NCBI GenBank assembly: GCA_000320545.1 | Contig: ADNK01002545.1 | Coordinates: 12,501 to 41,926 of the forward strand | DNA length: 29,426 nucleotides | Reading direction: 5' to 3' | DNA from: Bigelowiella natans CCMP2755 | Lineage: Eukaryota > Cercozoa > Chlorarachniophyceae | In this document: positions 29,092 to 29,426 of the stretch, in pieces | Position numbering within the stretch: position 1 is the first letter of the stretch | How the letters are laid out: every line of letters starts with the position of its first letter | The notes under the pieces: model-generated | What the model was told of the DNA's origin: nothing | The model's input: the letters and a program-made list of their open reading frames with translations, nothing else | Databases searched by the model: none | Program-made: the position numbers and the translations under genes

Positions 29092-29426
29092 TAGCTCTGT
29101 AGCGCGTACCACTACGCGGGCACAAGTCACGTGCGACAACAAAGGGGTTGTCGCGGATATAGAATATAGATAACGTAGATATTAATACAGCATAGGCACG
29201 TGGGTTCCGGCGGGACTCATGGCAGCACACCGGAAGTGTGCTGCCCCACGTGCGGCGGCATTCGCGAAAGCTTCGCGAATGATTACGCAGTGCACGATTT
29301 AATAAAAATATAATCTTTAATAAAAATAAACACAACTCTTCAAAAGGAAGCAAACGTGCCTTTCCCCCCCCCTGCCTACTTGTGCACGTAGCGCCTCGGC
29401 CTGTGAACACCTTACGCGCAACAACC
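29092..29426. other. Ordinary DNA right of domain B, with a run of hairpins
   Basis: TpA is frequent again. Four perfect inverted repeats follow one another: arms CGCGTA (29103-29108/29113-29118), GCGACAAC (29133-29140/29147-29154), GGCAGCACAC (29221-29230/29236-29245) and ATTCGCGAA (29260-29268/29272-29280). There is no convincing gene; the minus-strand frame through here to 29410 crosses the domain edge. Confidence 0.7.
29221..29245. repeat. Perfect 10-bp stem hairpin, 5-base loop
   Basis: GGCAGCACAC, loop CGGAA, GTGTGCTGCC. The stem is G+C-rich and could be an RNA hairpin or the end of a DNA element. No T run follows on the plus strand that would suggest a terminator. Confidence 0.9.

Overview
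This window looks like nuclear DNA of a unicellular eukaryote that I cannot name. It has spliceosomal-type GT-AG introns, many (TA)n, (CA)n and (GT)n microsatellites, an LTR retrotransposon, a BspA/DUF285-type repeat gene and a seven-helix membrane protein gene. There is no bacterial-style operon.

Layout. From 1 to about 12,200 the DNA is A+T-rich host sequence with low coding density. Two plus-strand multi-exon genes can be partly traced from splice signals and reading phase: a multi-pass membrane protein (about 6,574-9,307) and a second membrane-associated protein (about 10,017-12,113). A possible terminal-exon pair lies at 3,724-4,117. From about 12,200 to 15,540 is a TpA-poor block (domain A) with a dense CTAG cluster at its left side and broken reading frames. 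From 15,600 to 18,470 ordinary host-like DNA returns; it carries one intronless gene (16,382-17,731) for a seven-helix membrane protein, preceded by 92-bp tandem repeats. From about 18,481 to 29,090 is domain B. It holds decayed minus-strand coding DNA, interrupted by a complete 5,272-bp LTR retrotransposon (19,889-25,160), then a broken DUF285 gene and a three-copy 279-bp tandem repeat. Ordinary TpA content returns abruptly at 29,092.

The main finding is that domain B has almost no TpA dinucleotide: I count eight in about 10.6 kb, where several hundred would be expected. This looks like a mutational process and not a coding choice. Diverged copies of the 279-bp repeat differ mainly by CA in one copy and TG in another at the same place, as if each began as TA and was resolved on opposite strands. 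The two LTRs show the same. The retrotransposon proteins (647 and 1,014 residues) contain no tyrosine, and tyrosines conserved in reverse transcriptase, RNase H and integrase are replaced by His or Cys, as TAY to CAY or TGY predicts. The surviving TpA sites lie disproportionately in CTAG. I interpret this as a TpA-directed A:T-to-G:C hypermutation of repeated or foreign DNA, opposite in direction to classical fungal RIP (CpA to TpA).

One consequence is that TAA and TAG stops are gone in domain B, so only TGA ends frames. Long ORFs on both strands there are weak evidence for genes. I list only those with recognisable domains, protein-like sequence, or a reading frame that lines up across the retrotransposon.
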